DNA from: a virus
Length of the DNA: 26,861 nucleotides
Virus record (IMG/VR): IMGVR_UViG_3300038461_000302
Location: 1-26,861 of that record
Direction: 5' to 3' (one strand)
Shown: in pieces, positions 1 to 7,480 of the stretch
Layout of the letters: each line of letters opens with the position of its first letter
Numbering within the stretch: the first letter of the stretch is position 1
Program-made: the position numbers and the translations under genes
The notes under the pieces: generated by a model
Told to the model about the DNA's origin: nothing
Database searches by the model: none
Seen by the model: only the letters and a program-made list of their open reading frames with translations

Positions 1-920
1 TTGGGGCCTGCGTGATCACGGAACTTCACGATGAACGAGCGCTCGTCCGGCGTGAGCGTGCTCGAGGCGAGAGGCTCAGCGCGGATCACCTTGTCGATGT
101 CGGAGAGCTTCTGCGACGCGCCGCTCTTGAGCGCAAGGCGCTCGGCGACTTCCCCGAGGTCGGCGGAGAGACGCATCTCGTGAACGTAGGCGACCTTCTT
201 GAGGGTGTAGCCGGTGCGATCAGCGGGACGGAAGACGCGCGAGATGTCGAAGAAGTCGGGCGACGGGTTGTGGACGTAGTCCTTGAAGCCGTTCTCGTCG
301 ACCTGGTTCATCGCGAACTTCACATGGTCACAGTAGTCCGCGCGCGTCGGTGCTTCGTTGCCACAACGTGCACAGACGTCGCGCTTGATGCGACAGCCCA
401 TGCTGACGGGCACGAACTCGCCATCGCTGGCGCGCTTGACCCACTCGGGGTCCTTGTCGTTGTCGACCGAGACGAGCAACTCCACGCGGTGCATGCGCGG
501 ATTCCAGAATGCCTTCTTCACCACGCCCGACGCCTTCGATGGGTCGCGGTTCGCGTGGTGCTTGAACGCGTGCGCAGGGTTCTTCTCGAACGACGCGTAG
601 TGCTCGGTCAGCTCTTCGCCAGGCGGCACCCACCAACGCCGATCGACCGACGCGATCTTGCCGCGCGCGGGCACGGGGAACTCGGGGAACCCGTCACCGT
701 TGCGGTTCGGACCGTACGTCTCTTCAGCACCGAGCGCGTTGAGCAGGAGTTGCGTCTTGCCGGGCTCGGGTGCGACCGCCTTGATGTAGTCGAGCGCCTC
801 GGACGCGTACTTCGTGATGCGGCTGGTATCGACACTGCGCCCGTTGTTCCAGGTGAGCACGGTCTGCACCGTGGGCTCTCCGGTCGGGAAGTAGTCGTCC
901 AGCTCGATGATCTTCTTCAC
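1..920 (-). CDS. Prohead-protease-like capsid maturation protein (partial, runs off the left edge)
   Basis: 306 codons are visible from a GTG start whose GTGA overlaps the stop of the upstream gene; the C-terminus lies beyond base 1. A conserved core spans residues 58-180: LLLNALGAEETYG, then RNGDGF (73-78), HH (121-122) in FKHHANRDPSKASGVV, and FVPVSMGCR with Ser173. The His-then-G-then-Ser-Met-Gly order resembles S78/HK97-type prohead proteases (a His followed about 50 residues later by an S-x-G strand), which cleave scaffold and capsid in the prohead. A Cys cluster follows (C183, C186, C197, H199), consistent with a zinc knuckle inserted after the Ser strand. Its place at the end of a portal-led operon fits a protease just before scaffold and capsid genes. 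The protease role is inferred from this pattern and position; an uncharacterised structural protein is the alternative. Confidence 0.65.
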   Translation of the reverse strand, partial: MKKIIELDDYFPTGEPTVQTVLTWNNGRSVDTSRITKYASEALDYIKAVAPEPGKTQLLLNALGAEETYGPNRNGDGFPEFPVPARGKIASVDRRWWVPPGEELTEHYASFEKNPAHAFKHHANRDPSKASGVVKKAFWNPRMHRVELLVSVDNDKDPEWVKRASDGEFVPVSMGCRIKRDVCARCGNEAPTRADYCDHVKFAMNQVDENGFKDYVHNPSPDFFDISRVFRPADRTGYTLKKVAYVHEMRLSADLGEVAERLALKSGASQKLSDIDKVIRAEPLASSTLTPDERSFIVKFRDHAGP

Positions 921-1486
921 GGCAGGAGGCTCCGCAGCAGGCTGGTCGCATCGCTGCGATGACGGACAAGCTGGACCAGCATCGCATGCTTGAGGTTCGG
1001 ATCGTCGAGCATGTAGCAGCCATCCTCGAGCACGTCGTCGACCATGATCGCAGCGGCGAGCTTCTGGTCCGCGGTCGTGGCTGGTGACATGTTCGCGTCC
1101 GCCAACGGCCCCATGCCCGTCGGTTGCGGAGGCTTCGGACTCCCCCGGAAGATGTCGCCAAGGGCTTGCATGCTGCCAACGCCCGCCGCGGTCAGAAGTG
1201 CCTGGTTGCGGGCGTCACGTAGAACGTCCGCGCTGTGGCGCTTCGCATCGCCGAGCATCATGTGTCCGACGCCGAGTGCAGGTACACCGAGACCAACACC
1301 CCAACCCAGCCCCTTCTGCAACGCCGAGAGTGCTGCCGGGTCGAACGCCGCGCGCTTGAACAGTCCGAACGCGGCGAAGTCCGCCATCGCGAGCTTCTCG
1401 CGCAACGTCGCGCTTGCAGGACGCGCGGATGCGATCTTCTCGGCAAGGAAGACCGACGTCTCGAGGGCTTGTGCGAAGGGCGTCAT
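917..1486 (-). CDS. Small Gly/Ala-rich structural-operon protein (189 aa)
   Basis: Unrecognised. The ATG lies 2 bp after the previous stop (CGCTGATCATG) with no clear Shine-Dalgarno, so translation is probably coupled. The N-terminal 50 residues are helical and contain a FAAFGLFKRAAF segment. Residues about 60-77 form a glycine-spaced hydrophobic stretch (LGWGVGLGVPALGVGHMM) that could insert in a membrane or pack as a glycine zipper. The C-terminal third (VDDVLEDG... to RSLLP) is acidic, then helical. It sits between the 149-aa protein and the protease-like gene in the late operon. Together with the 149-, 298- and 148-aa proteins it forms a group of hydrophobic Gly-rich proteins, possibly internal virion or scaffold components (inference). 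Confidence 0.8.
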   Translation of the reverse strand: MTPFAQALETSVFLAEKIASARPASATLREKLAMADFAAFGLFKRAAFDPAALSALQKGLGWGVGLGVPALGVGHMMLGDAKRHSADVLRDARNQALLTAAGVGSMQALGDIFRGSPKPPQPTGMGPLADANMSPATTADQKLAAAIMVDDVLEDGCYMLDDPNLKHAMLVQLVRHRSDATSLLRSLLP

Positions 1487-1488
1487 GA

Positions 1489-1938
1489 TCAGCGAAGCGC
1501 TTGCGCGACTCCCTGGCTGAGTTCGGACGGAAGACCATGCATGCCGGAGGCGATGCCGGTCAGGCCGCCGAGCAGCGCCCCGAGTGCGCCCGCGGGGATC
1601 GCACTCTTCTGCTGCTCGTACGGATCGCTCGACAGGAAGTGCGGGGCCATGCCAATACCTGCGCCCGCGGCGGCCGGCATCGCTGCCCGACGGAGCAGTG
1701 CCATGAGTGCCGGGCTCTCGGCGATCTTCTCGTTGGTGAGCGTGGCGTACGCGGCGATGCCGTCAGCGATCGCGCGTGCTTCCTTGCGCCGCATGAACGC
1801 CTTCATGCCGATGGTCGCGACGGCTTCCTTGATCGTCAGCTCGGGGACACCGAGCATCGCGCCGGCGACCTTGTGGAGGCCGAGATCACGGACGGCTGCG
1901 GTGACGTGCGGTGGGATGAGGTCGTCGAGGTTCATCAT
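1489..1938 (-). CDS. Small hydrophobic Gly/Ala-rich protein (149 aa)
   Basis: Unrecognised. Two consecutive ATG codons (1938 and 1935) overlap the stop of the upstream gene (ATGATGA), so either may start it. The N-terminal half is helical with Lys/Arg (LGLHKVAGAMLGV, KAFMRRKEARAIADGI). The C-terminal half has two glycine-spaced hydrophobic segments, AAMPAAAGAGIGMAP and PAGALGALLGGLTGIASGM, resembling the hydrophobic segments of the 148- and 189-aa proteins in the same operon. No signal peptide or catalytic motif is seen. The segments could be membrane-active, as in virion proteins ejected with DNA, or may pack internally; this is inference from composition only. Confidence 0.8.
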   Translation of the reverse strand: MMNLDDLIPPHVTAAVRDLGLHKVAGAMLGVPELTIKEAVATIGMKAFMRRKEARAIADGIAAYATLTNEKIAESPALMALLRRAAMPAAAGAGIGMAPHFLSSDPYEQQKSAIPAGALGALLGGLTGIASGMHGLPSELSQGVAQALR

Positions 1939-2831
1939 CGATCCTTCTCGCCCGTGACGGCGCGTTCGGAGTCTGCGAGCAGCTTGATGGACATGTAGTC
2001 GGGACCCGAGCCCGACATCACGGCCTGGCGAAGGAACGAGCGTACCGCGTTCTTGTCGGTGGAGAGCACCGGCGCGAACCGCGACATCGTGTGATACGCC
2101 TCCATCAACGTCGCATCATCAGCGTTCGCGAGCACCGAGTCGGTCTTCTTGAGATCGCCGATGATCGCCGTGCGTGCAGATGCATCGCCCGCATGGCCCG
2201 CTGCTTCCATCGCTTTGGTTGCGATATCGCGCAGGAGGTTCGCGCCAGACGTCCCCATCTCTTTGCCGAACGTCTGAATGGCGGCGCCCGCACCCATGTG
2301 GAACGGGTCCTTTTTTTCTCCGAATTCTTTGCCGAGCATCTTGCGCTTGATCATCTCGCTGATGCCGCCGGCAACACCAGCGCCTGGGGCTGCGACAACG
2401 TCAGCGACGCCCTTGGCAAGACCGCCGATTGGCGCACCGCCCAAACCGCCTGTGCTCTTCGCGAAGCCCTGTCCCATGTTGCTTTGCATCGTGCCGAGTA
2501 GCAGCGACGCGAGAAGGTTGCCGGGTACCGGCATCGAACCACCAGGCGTCGACATCGGCGACGTGTGTTGGCGTTGACCCTTCGCGATGCCCGCGTTGTA
2601 GAAGGGCATCGAGTACTGAGGGCTGCGTGGAATGCTTGCCGCGACCTTGAACGGATGCCCCGTCGCATGGTCGAGCGTGTGTTCCGTCGAGCGCGCACGG
2701 TCGATCGCCTTGTGGACGATGCTCGGGATCATCGCACCCACGGCGAGGGGCAGCATGACGCCAGCACGCTTCTCGACGAAGCGACCGATGCCGTGGCGCA
2801 CGGCTAGCTCGAGCACGTCTGCTAGCTGCAC
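1935..2831 (-). CDS. Gly-rich structural-operon protein (298 aa, GTG start)
   Basis: Unrecognised. The GTG start overlaps the upstream stop by 10 bp and is preceded by GAGG at 5-nt spacing. The N-terminus (ADVLELAVRHGIGRFVEKRAG) is a short helix ending in G-x-x-RF, loosely like the shared N-terminal motif of its neighbours, followed by a hydrophobic stretch (VMLPLAVGAMIPSIV). Residues about 105-160 are glycine-rich and hydrophobic (ASLLLGTMQSN, GGLGGAPIGGLAKGV, APGAGVAGGISEMIKRKML). The last 100 residues are a mixed helical region. A run of seven A residues inside the gene makes an in-frame A-AAA-AAG heptamer. Probably a virion or scaffold component by context; no enzyme motif is seen. Confidence 0.82.
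   Translation of the reverse strand: MQLADVLELAVRHGIGRFVEKRAGVMLPLAVGAMIPSIVHKAIDRARSTEHTLDHATGHPFKVAASIPRSPQYSMPFYNAGIAKGQRQHTSPMSTPGGSMPVPGNLLASLLLGTMQSNMGQGFAKSTGGLGGAPIGGLAKGVADVVAAPGAGVAGGISEMIKRKMLGKEFGEKKDPFHMGAGAAIQTFGKEMGTSGANLLRDIATKAMEAAGHAGDASARTAIIGDLKKTDSVLANADDATLMEAYHTMSRFAPVLSTDKNAVRSFLRQAVMSGSGPDYMSIKLLADSERAVTGEKDR
2310..2316 (-). other. A AAA AAG slippery heptamer inside the 298-aa gene
   Basis: The codons GAA AAA AAG (Glu-Lys-Lys) place A|AAA|AAG in the zero frame, the same heptamer used for -1 frameshifting in E. coli dnaX. A purine stretch with GGAG lies immediately 5', closer than the usual stimulatory Shine-Dalgarno spacing. After a -1 shift the reading frame stays open for roughly 60 codons before TGA. 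This may be chance, and no downstream pseudoknot was established by eye. Confidence 0.25.
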
Positions 2832-3745
2832 TGGGACCTCGCGTGCGCGGCGCCAAGGCGCAGCCGGTTCGCCTCGACAGCAATCTTGACCAACGTGGCA
2901 AACGTTCGGTTGGCTTCCGTGTCGTCGACGAGGTGTCGGTCAGCCAGTTCGGCCACCTTCGCGTGTGCGTCGTCGAAGGAGATGGGCGCGAGGCCTTGGC
3001 TCTCCTTGACCATGTTCAACACAACGAGACCGATCTCGTGGTTGTGCAGCGCGAGCGCATCCTTCTCGAAGGCGACCGCGGTGGGCGCGCCCGAAGCACG
3101 CTTGAGGAGCAGTCCGAGGTTCGTGAACGAGTCCTCGAACGCCCACTCTGCCTGCTTGTACTGGTCCTCGAGGACGGCAGCCAGCTTCATGATGCGGCGA
3201 TCGCGGAACGCGGCCTCTTTGGCCTCATCCTTCTTGGGCGGGAACGGCGGCGCCTTCTTCTTCGGCTTGTCTTCGTCGTCCTTGGCCTTCTGCTTCTGAC
3301 CCTTGGGGAACGGACCGTCGTTGTCGTCGGCGCCGTCATCGTCGGCAGGTACCGCAGGTTCATCACCCGCGAGATCGTGGCGCTGCATCTCGTTGGGCAG
3401 CGGACCTTCGTCACCGTCGGGCTCGGCGTGCGGCATGCCGCCACCACCGCCGGGGTCCATGTGTGGAACGTCGACCTGGCCGATGAGCTGCTGGACGATC
3501 TGACGAGCATCGATCGGGTCGAACTCGTTCGTCATGTCCGGCTGCCCTTGGGCCTTCTGCTGGTCCATGAGACGCAGGAACGCCTGCGTGTTCGCCGCCT
3601 GGACCATACGTGCGATCTGATCGGGGTTCAGCGCACCCTGCGCGGCCTCGGCGGTCGCGGCATCGGCGAGCTTGTCACCGTTCATGAACCGATCGACGAC
3701 CCGCTCGGCCATCTGATCGAAGTCTTGTTCGCGAAATGCACGCAT
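2822..3745 (-). CDS. Acidic/Lys-rich linker protein of the late operon (307 aa)
   Basis: Unrecognised. The ATG at 3745 shares one base with the upstream stop (TGATG); an earlier in-frame start at 3790 would overlap the neighbour by 46 bp and is less likely. Three parts are visible. A helical N-terminus (about 1-90) contains FDQMAERVVDRFM and ARQIVQQLIGQ. A low-complexity middle (about 95-185) is rich in Gly, Asp, Pro and Lys, including GGGGGMP, DDDGADDNDG and DKPKKKAPP. A helical C-terminus (about 190-307) has LAAVLEDQYKQAEWAF. The DKPKKKAPP linker recurs in the 964-aa protein of the same operon. The layout of two helical ends and a charged linker suits a scaffold or internal virion protein, but this is not established. 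Confidence 0.82.
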   Translation of the reverse strand: MRAFREQDFDQMAERVVDRFMNGDKLADAATAEAAQGALNPDQIARMVQAANTQAFLRLMDQQKAQGQPDMTNEFDPIDARQIVQQLIGQVDVPHMDPGGGGGMPHAEPDGDEGPLPNEMQRHDLAGDEPAVPADDDGADDNDGPFPKGQKQKAKDDEDKPKKKAPPFPPKKDEAKEAAFRDRRIMKLAAVLEDQYKQAEWAFEDSFTNLGLLLKRASGAPTAVAFEKDALALHNHEIGLVVLNMVKESQGLAPISFDDAHAKVAELADRHLVDDTEANRTFATLVKIAVEANRLRLGAAHARSQCS

Positions 3746-4416
3746 CAGTGAAGGATCTCCCCATGAGGCACGATGTCCTCGACATGCCATGTCACCTCGC
3801 GGTGCTTGAGCTTGAGCAGGGTCTCCGCCATGCTCGGCTCTCCGCGACTTGCTGCGGCTTGTGCTGCCGTCATCGCTGTCTTCATCAGCTGGTGAGCCGC
3901 GAGCGCATCCGGACCTGCGATGCTCGAAGCACGAAGCGTGCTGATGCTGCGGAAGTACGACTCACGCATGGCTTGTTCGTTGACGTGGTCTGGCGAAAGC
4001 ACAGTCTTCCGGCCGCTGAGGTGTGCGATCGCTTCGACGCCGTCGAAGTGTAGCGCGCGCTCGAGCATGACTTTGCCCGTCCGCGAGCCTTTGTACATGT
4101 TGACCCAGCGCATCAGCTCGAGCCGGTCGCGGAACACGGCGACGTTGCAGCAGAGGTGGCGGTAGGGCGAGAGGAGTTCAGGCGGCACACCCCCTCGCGT
4201 GCTGATGTCTTCGTCGGTGGCACCCGCGATGATCCACGCTTGAAGCAGCTCGCGCTCGAACGTGTCTTCGTACACATCGACCACGCGCTCGATCACGTCG
4301 TCAGCCACGCCTTGGGTCTTGAAGTTCCAAAGGGCTGCCTCATACGCGTGCGCCGGTACATGCGGCGATCGCATGGCGGCCTGGAAGCGGTCGTCGGGGC
4401 TGCGTTCACGACGCAT
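3745..4416 (-). CDS. Helical protein of unknown function (223 aa)
   Basis: Unrecognised. The start is taken as the ATG at 4416, which overlaps the stop of the 964-aa gene by 11 bp; a start at 4449 in the same frame would give a larger overlap and an atypical basic leader. The protein is mostly alpha-helical, with VADDVIERVVDVYEDTFERE near residue 45 and a Leu/Arg-rich middle (RHLCCNVAVFRDRLELMRW). It ends in LLKLKHREVTWHVEDIVPHG. No membrane segment, repeat or catalytic motif is visible. By position it is probably a head or internal virion component, or a chaperone for one. Confidence 0.78.
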   Translation of the reverse strand: MRRERSPDDRFQAAMRSPHVPAHAYEAALWNFKTQGVADDVIERVVDVYEDTFERELLQAWIIAGATDEDISTRGGVPPELLSPYRHLCCNVAVFRDRLELMRWVNMYKGSRTGKVMLERALHFDGVEAIAHLSGRKTVLSPDHVNEQAMRESYFRSISTLRASSIAGPDALAAHQLMKTAMTAAQAAASRGEPSMAETLLKLKHREVTWHVEDIVPHGEILH

Positions 4417-7300
4417 GGTCGTCGGGCTCCTTGACGGCCTGCACCCCACGGCTCAAACGTAGAACCAGGTCACCGAGTCCCTTGAACGTCGACTGGAGGT
4501 TGTCCTCGAGACCCGAGAAGGTCTGCTCGCCGATCTGCGGCTTGAGGTCGGACTCCTGCATCCACAACGTCAGCATGACGCGCGCGAGGTTGTCGACCGC
4601 CTTCTCGAGGTTCGGCAGGTACTGCCCAACCACGCCATGCAGCGCCGGCGACTGTGCGAGCGTGGCCACGGCGGCCGCGTCGAACATGTCAGCCGAATGC
4701 AGCTGTGCTGCTTGATCGAGGAAGTGCGGATTGACCTCCTGCGGAAGCGTCTGCGCGTTCGGACCGTCTGGCGGCATCATCGCGTTGGGTGGCTGTTGCT
4801 GCTGACCCATCGACGGATCCATGCCGGGCTGTCCGCCCATGCCGCCCATCTGAGACGGGTCCATGCCCATCGACGGATCCATGCCGGGCTGTCCGCCCAT
4901 GCCCATCGACGGATCCATGCCAGGCTGTCCGCCCATGCCCATCGACGGATCTTGCGGCGGTTGCCCGCCCATCATCGACGGGTCTCCGGCAGCAGGCGGG
5001 AACGCACCGCCCGGCGGCATGCCAGGAGGAACCGCTGCGCCCTGTGACGGGTCCTGCGGAGGCGCACCCATGCCCGCAGTCATGCCAGGCGGCATGCCCG
5101 GTTGGCCAGTCGCGAGGTTCATCGAGGATGGAGGAGCGCCCATCGCCTGCGTCTGCACGCTCGGCGCGGGCGGTGCACCGCCGGCGATCTCGGACGACCG
5201 TTGGAGCAGCATCTGGATGGTCTGCTGCTTCTCGACCAGCTTCTGCATCTCCTGTTGGATGTGCTGGTCCATCTCCATCGCCGCGAGGTCGAGCGGAGCG
5301 GGCGGAGGCGGAGCGGGCGGAGGTGCCATCGCAGCCATCGCAGCGTCCTGTCCCATCGACGACGGATCGCCGCCCATGCTCGGATCACCGCCCGGGGGAC
5401 CTGCATCTGCACCACCGCTCGGCGGTGCCTTCTTCTTCGGCTTGTCGCCGCTGTCCGACTTCTTCTTGTCGTCGTCTGCCGCGAGCTTGTCGAGCTGCAT
5501 CTGAACGCGCGCGAGCTGCTGGCTTGTCGCGATCCACGCGGACGTCATGTGGTCAGCCGCTGTCTTGACGAGCAGCGCCTCGGCGTCATCGACCGAGATG
5601 TTGCACGCGAACGCGAGCTTCTTGAGCGCCGGCACGAAGCTCATCGGAGCCATGCCGTTGATCGAGAACTGCTTGGCGCCCGCGTCCTTGATCGAGACCT
5701 TCTTCGCGCCGACTGCGGAGAGCATGCTCGACACGCATGCCTGCAGATCGAGCGCGGACTGGAACCAGCTTCGCTCGTTGAGGCGCTCCTTGAGCGGCAC
5801 CCAGATGAAGTCCGCGGGGAGGTACGCAATGTCCGCACCCTTGGGCATCCAGATCGTGTTGTAGGGGTGTGCCGGGTCCGTCGAGATCGTCTTCTCGGGA
5901 CCGAAGTCGCCGCTCGTCGCGCGAATCCGACGCACGCCGTCCGAGCCTGTCGAGATCGACTTGATCGTGACGGGCCCAGTCGCCTGGAATGTGGTGCCGC
6001 GTTGGCGGACGAAGAAGCCCTTGCCCGCCTTCGGCTCACCGCTGACGTCGGCGAACATGCGGGCGTGCAGCGAGCCCCCGACGCCATCGGCGATCGAGTC
6101 GCGACCCACGAGCTTGTTCGGCTCGATGTAGTCGCCGTTGTCGAACACCGCGAGGAACGGTTTGGCGTCATACCCACGACGGGTTGCGTAGCTGCCCTCG
6201 TCTGGTCGTCCGTGCGGGTAGACCTTGTTCGAGCTGCCGTGCGTTTCGGGGTCGGTGTACGAGTTGTCGACGAGCGGGTTGTGCGCAGGGACTGCCGGAC
6301 GGCGACCGTAGCGCGTGCCCTCGTCGAACAGATCGATCGGGAACGGCATCACGAAGGCCGTGCGCTCCTTGCCGTCGGAGGCGTAGAGCGTGTAGACGCC
6401 GGGTTGCTTGGGCTCGGTCCACCGCTCGTACGGTTGCTCCTGCACCGCCATGTTGCGGTTCAGGCGCTCGTCTTTCGCAGCGAAGCCCTTCTTGCGCACG
6501 CCCGCGTAGGCCTCGCCGGCCTTGTCGCCGAAGATGCGCTTGAAGTCGGTCGGCGTGTTGTCTTCGTCGGCGATCCAGAGGGCGCCGCCATGCTGCTGCT
6601 TGGCGGCGACTTTCTCGAGGCGCGGCTGCAGCGCGGCCGCAAGCGCCTTCATGCCGTACGTCGACGCCGCCTGCTTGAACAGCGTCGGGTTCCGCTCGAG
6701 CAGTCGAACGTAGGCTGCCTTCATCGTGTTCGGTGCCGCAGTGAGCAGCGCGGGGAGCATGAGTGCCGCTTCGCTCGCGACCTTCTCGAGCGTCTCCACG
6801 GTCATCACGCGTGCGACATCGACGAGTGCCTTGGGCACCCACGACGCGTACGAGAAGCGGCCCGTGATCGGCGGGACCACGACGTTGCGGATGTCGACGT
6901 CGGTGTAGAGCGTCTCGGGCGTTTTGACGCCGGCGCCCAGCGACGACAGTGCGTTCTTGTCGATCTCGTCGAGCCAGCCCTTGGAGAGCGGCAGGAAGAC
7001 GTTCAGGGCCTTGTGATAGAAGACCTCGAGCGGCTTGATGGCGTTGTCGACCATCACCACCGGAACGTAGATCGGTTGGTTGTGGCGCAGAACCACAAAC
7101 GACCCCACGCCCGAACCCTTGTCGATGTCGACATCGAGCACCTTGAAGGTGACGACGTCCTGCATCAGGTCAGGCATACGCGTCGACAGCAGGTTGTACG
7201 CCATCTCCGACATGCCCTGTTCGAACAGGGCTGTCTCTTGGTCGGGACCGGCGTTCATGCCCGCCTGTAGTTGCTGTGTGCGTGGGCTCATCGCCGGCAT
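4406..7300 (-). CDS. Large virion-type protein with Met/Gly/Pro-rich repeat region (964 aa)
   Basis: Unrecognised. The ATG at 7300 is preceded by GAGG at a good spacing and lies 12 bp after the previous stop. Residues 1-620 look globular: an N-terminal part (TFKVLDVDIDKGSGVGSF), a helical part (YGMKALAAALQPRLEKVAA), then a beta-rich part (KPFLAVFDNGDYIEPNKLVG, TFQATGPVTIKSIS). Residues about 620-870 are low complexity, with DKPKKKAPP, a coiled segment (MDQHIQQEMQKLVEKQQ) and repeats of GGQPGMDPSMGM. The last 95 residues are helical. Its size and position in the late operon suggest a structural or internal virion protein; DNA-entry or tail roles are equally possible. No enzyme motif is seen. 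Confidence 0.85.
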   Translation of the reverse strand: MPAMSPRTQQLQAGMNAGPDQETALFEQGMSEMAYNLLSTRMPDLMQDVVTFKVLDVDIDKGSGVGSFVVLRHNQPIYVPVVMVDNAIKPLEVFYHKALNVFLPLSKGWLDEIDKNALSSLGAGVKTPETLYTDVDIRNVVVPPITGRFSYASWVPKALVDVARVMTVETLEKVASEAALMLPALLTAAPNTMKAAYVRLLERNPTLFKQAASTYGMKALAAALQPRLEKVAAKQQHGGALWIADEDNTPTDFKRIFGDKAGEAYAGVRKKGFAAKDERLNRNMAVQEQPYERWTEPKQPGVYTLYASDGKERTAFVMPFPIDLFDEGTRYGRRPAVPAHNPLVDNSYTDPETHGSSNKVYPHGRPDEGSYATRRGYDAKPFLAVFDNGDYIEPNKLVGRDSIADGVGGSLHARMFADVSGEPKAGKGFFVRQRGTTFQATGPVTIKSISTGSDGVRRIRATSGDFGPEKTISTDPAHPYNTIWMPKGADIAYLPADFIWVPLKERLNERSWFQSALDLQACVSSMLSAVGAKKVSIKDAGAKQFSINGMAPMSFVPALKKLAFACNISVDDAEALLVKTAADHMTSAWIATSQQLARVQMQLDKLAADDDKKKSDSGDKPKKKAPPSGGADAGPPGGDPSMGGDPSSMGQDAAMAAMAPPPAPPPPAPLDLAAMEMDQHIQQEMQKLVEKQQTIQMLLQRSSEIAGGAPPAPSVQTQAMGAPPSSMNLATGQPGMPPGMTAGMGAPPQDPSQGAAVPPGMPPGGAFPPAAGDPSMMGGQPPQDPSMGMGGQPGMDPSMGMGGQPGMDPSMGMDPSQMGGMGGQPGMDPSMGQQQQPPNAMMPPDGPNAQTLPQEVNPHFLDQAAQLHSADMFDAAAVATLAQSPALHGVVGQYLPNLEKAVDNLARVMLTLWMQESDLKPQIGEQTFSGLEDNLQSTFKGLGDLVLRLSRGVQAVKEPDDHAS
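4806..4940 (-). repeat. 36-bp tandem repeats encoding GGQPGMDPSMGM
   Basis: Two adjacent near-identical 36-bp units (4863-4898 and 4899-4934, one base different) are flanked by a third diverged copy (from about 4806) and a truncated fourth (from 4935). Each in-frame unit encodes the 12-residue GGQPGMDPSMGM. Further degenerate copies (QPPQDPSMGM, DPSMMGGQ) extend the low-complexity region. The number of units could vary between isolates. Confidence 0.9.
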
Positions 7301-7312
7301 ATGGGACCTCGT

Positions 7313-7480
7313 CTACGCTGCTGGGAAGGACACGACTTTGGGGAGATTCGCGTCAGGGAGGCCGCCCAGCTGCTTCGTCTTCTGCGCCTTGAGCGAGCCG
7401 AGGGTCGGATTCAGGATCTCAGCTAGCTTCTCTTCGACGACGCGTCGCCCCATCTCGCGAATGTGGCGCGGAAGGCTCAC
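7313..7480 (-). CDS. Small basic protein (55 aa, GTG start)
   Basis: This short frame fills the gap between the 443- and 964-aa genes. Its GTG forms a GTGA overlap with the 443-aa gene's stop, the same junction type used elsewhere in the operon, and its TAG lies 12 bp before the next start. The product begins with a basic helix (RHIREMGRRVVEEKLAEIL) and ends in a Pro/Leu tail (KVVSFPAA). No family is recognised. The overlap and the otherwise empty gap support it being real; an in-frame ATG at codon 10 is an alternative start. Confidence 0.65.
   Translation of the reverse strand: MSLPRHIREMGRRVVEEKLAEILNPTLGSLKAQKTKQLGGLPDANLPKVVSFPAA

Noticed and set aside
4806-4940. CRISPR-like array
   Set aside because: The repeats are directly adjacent, in frame in a coding gene and without unique spacers.
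5102-7270. A 722-codon open frame on the plus strand opposite the 964-aa gene
   Set aside because: It is an antisense shadow from GC-rich codon bias, with an Arg/His-rich composition, no family motif and no ribosome site.
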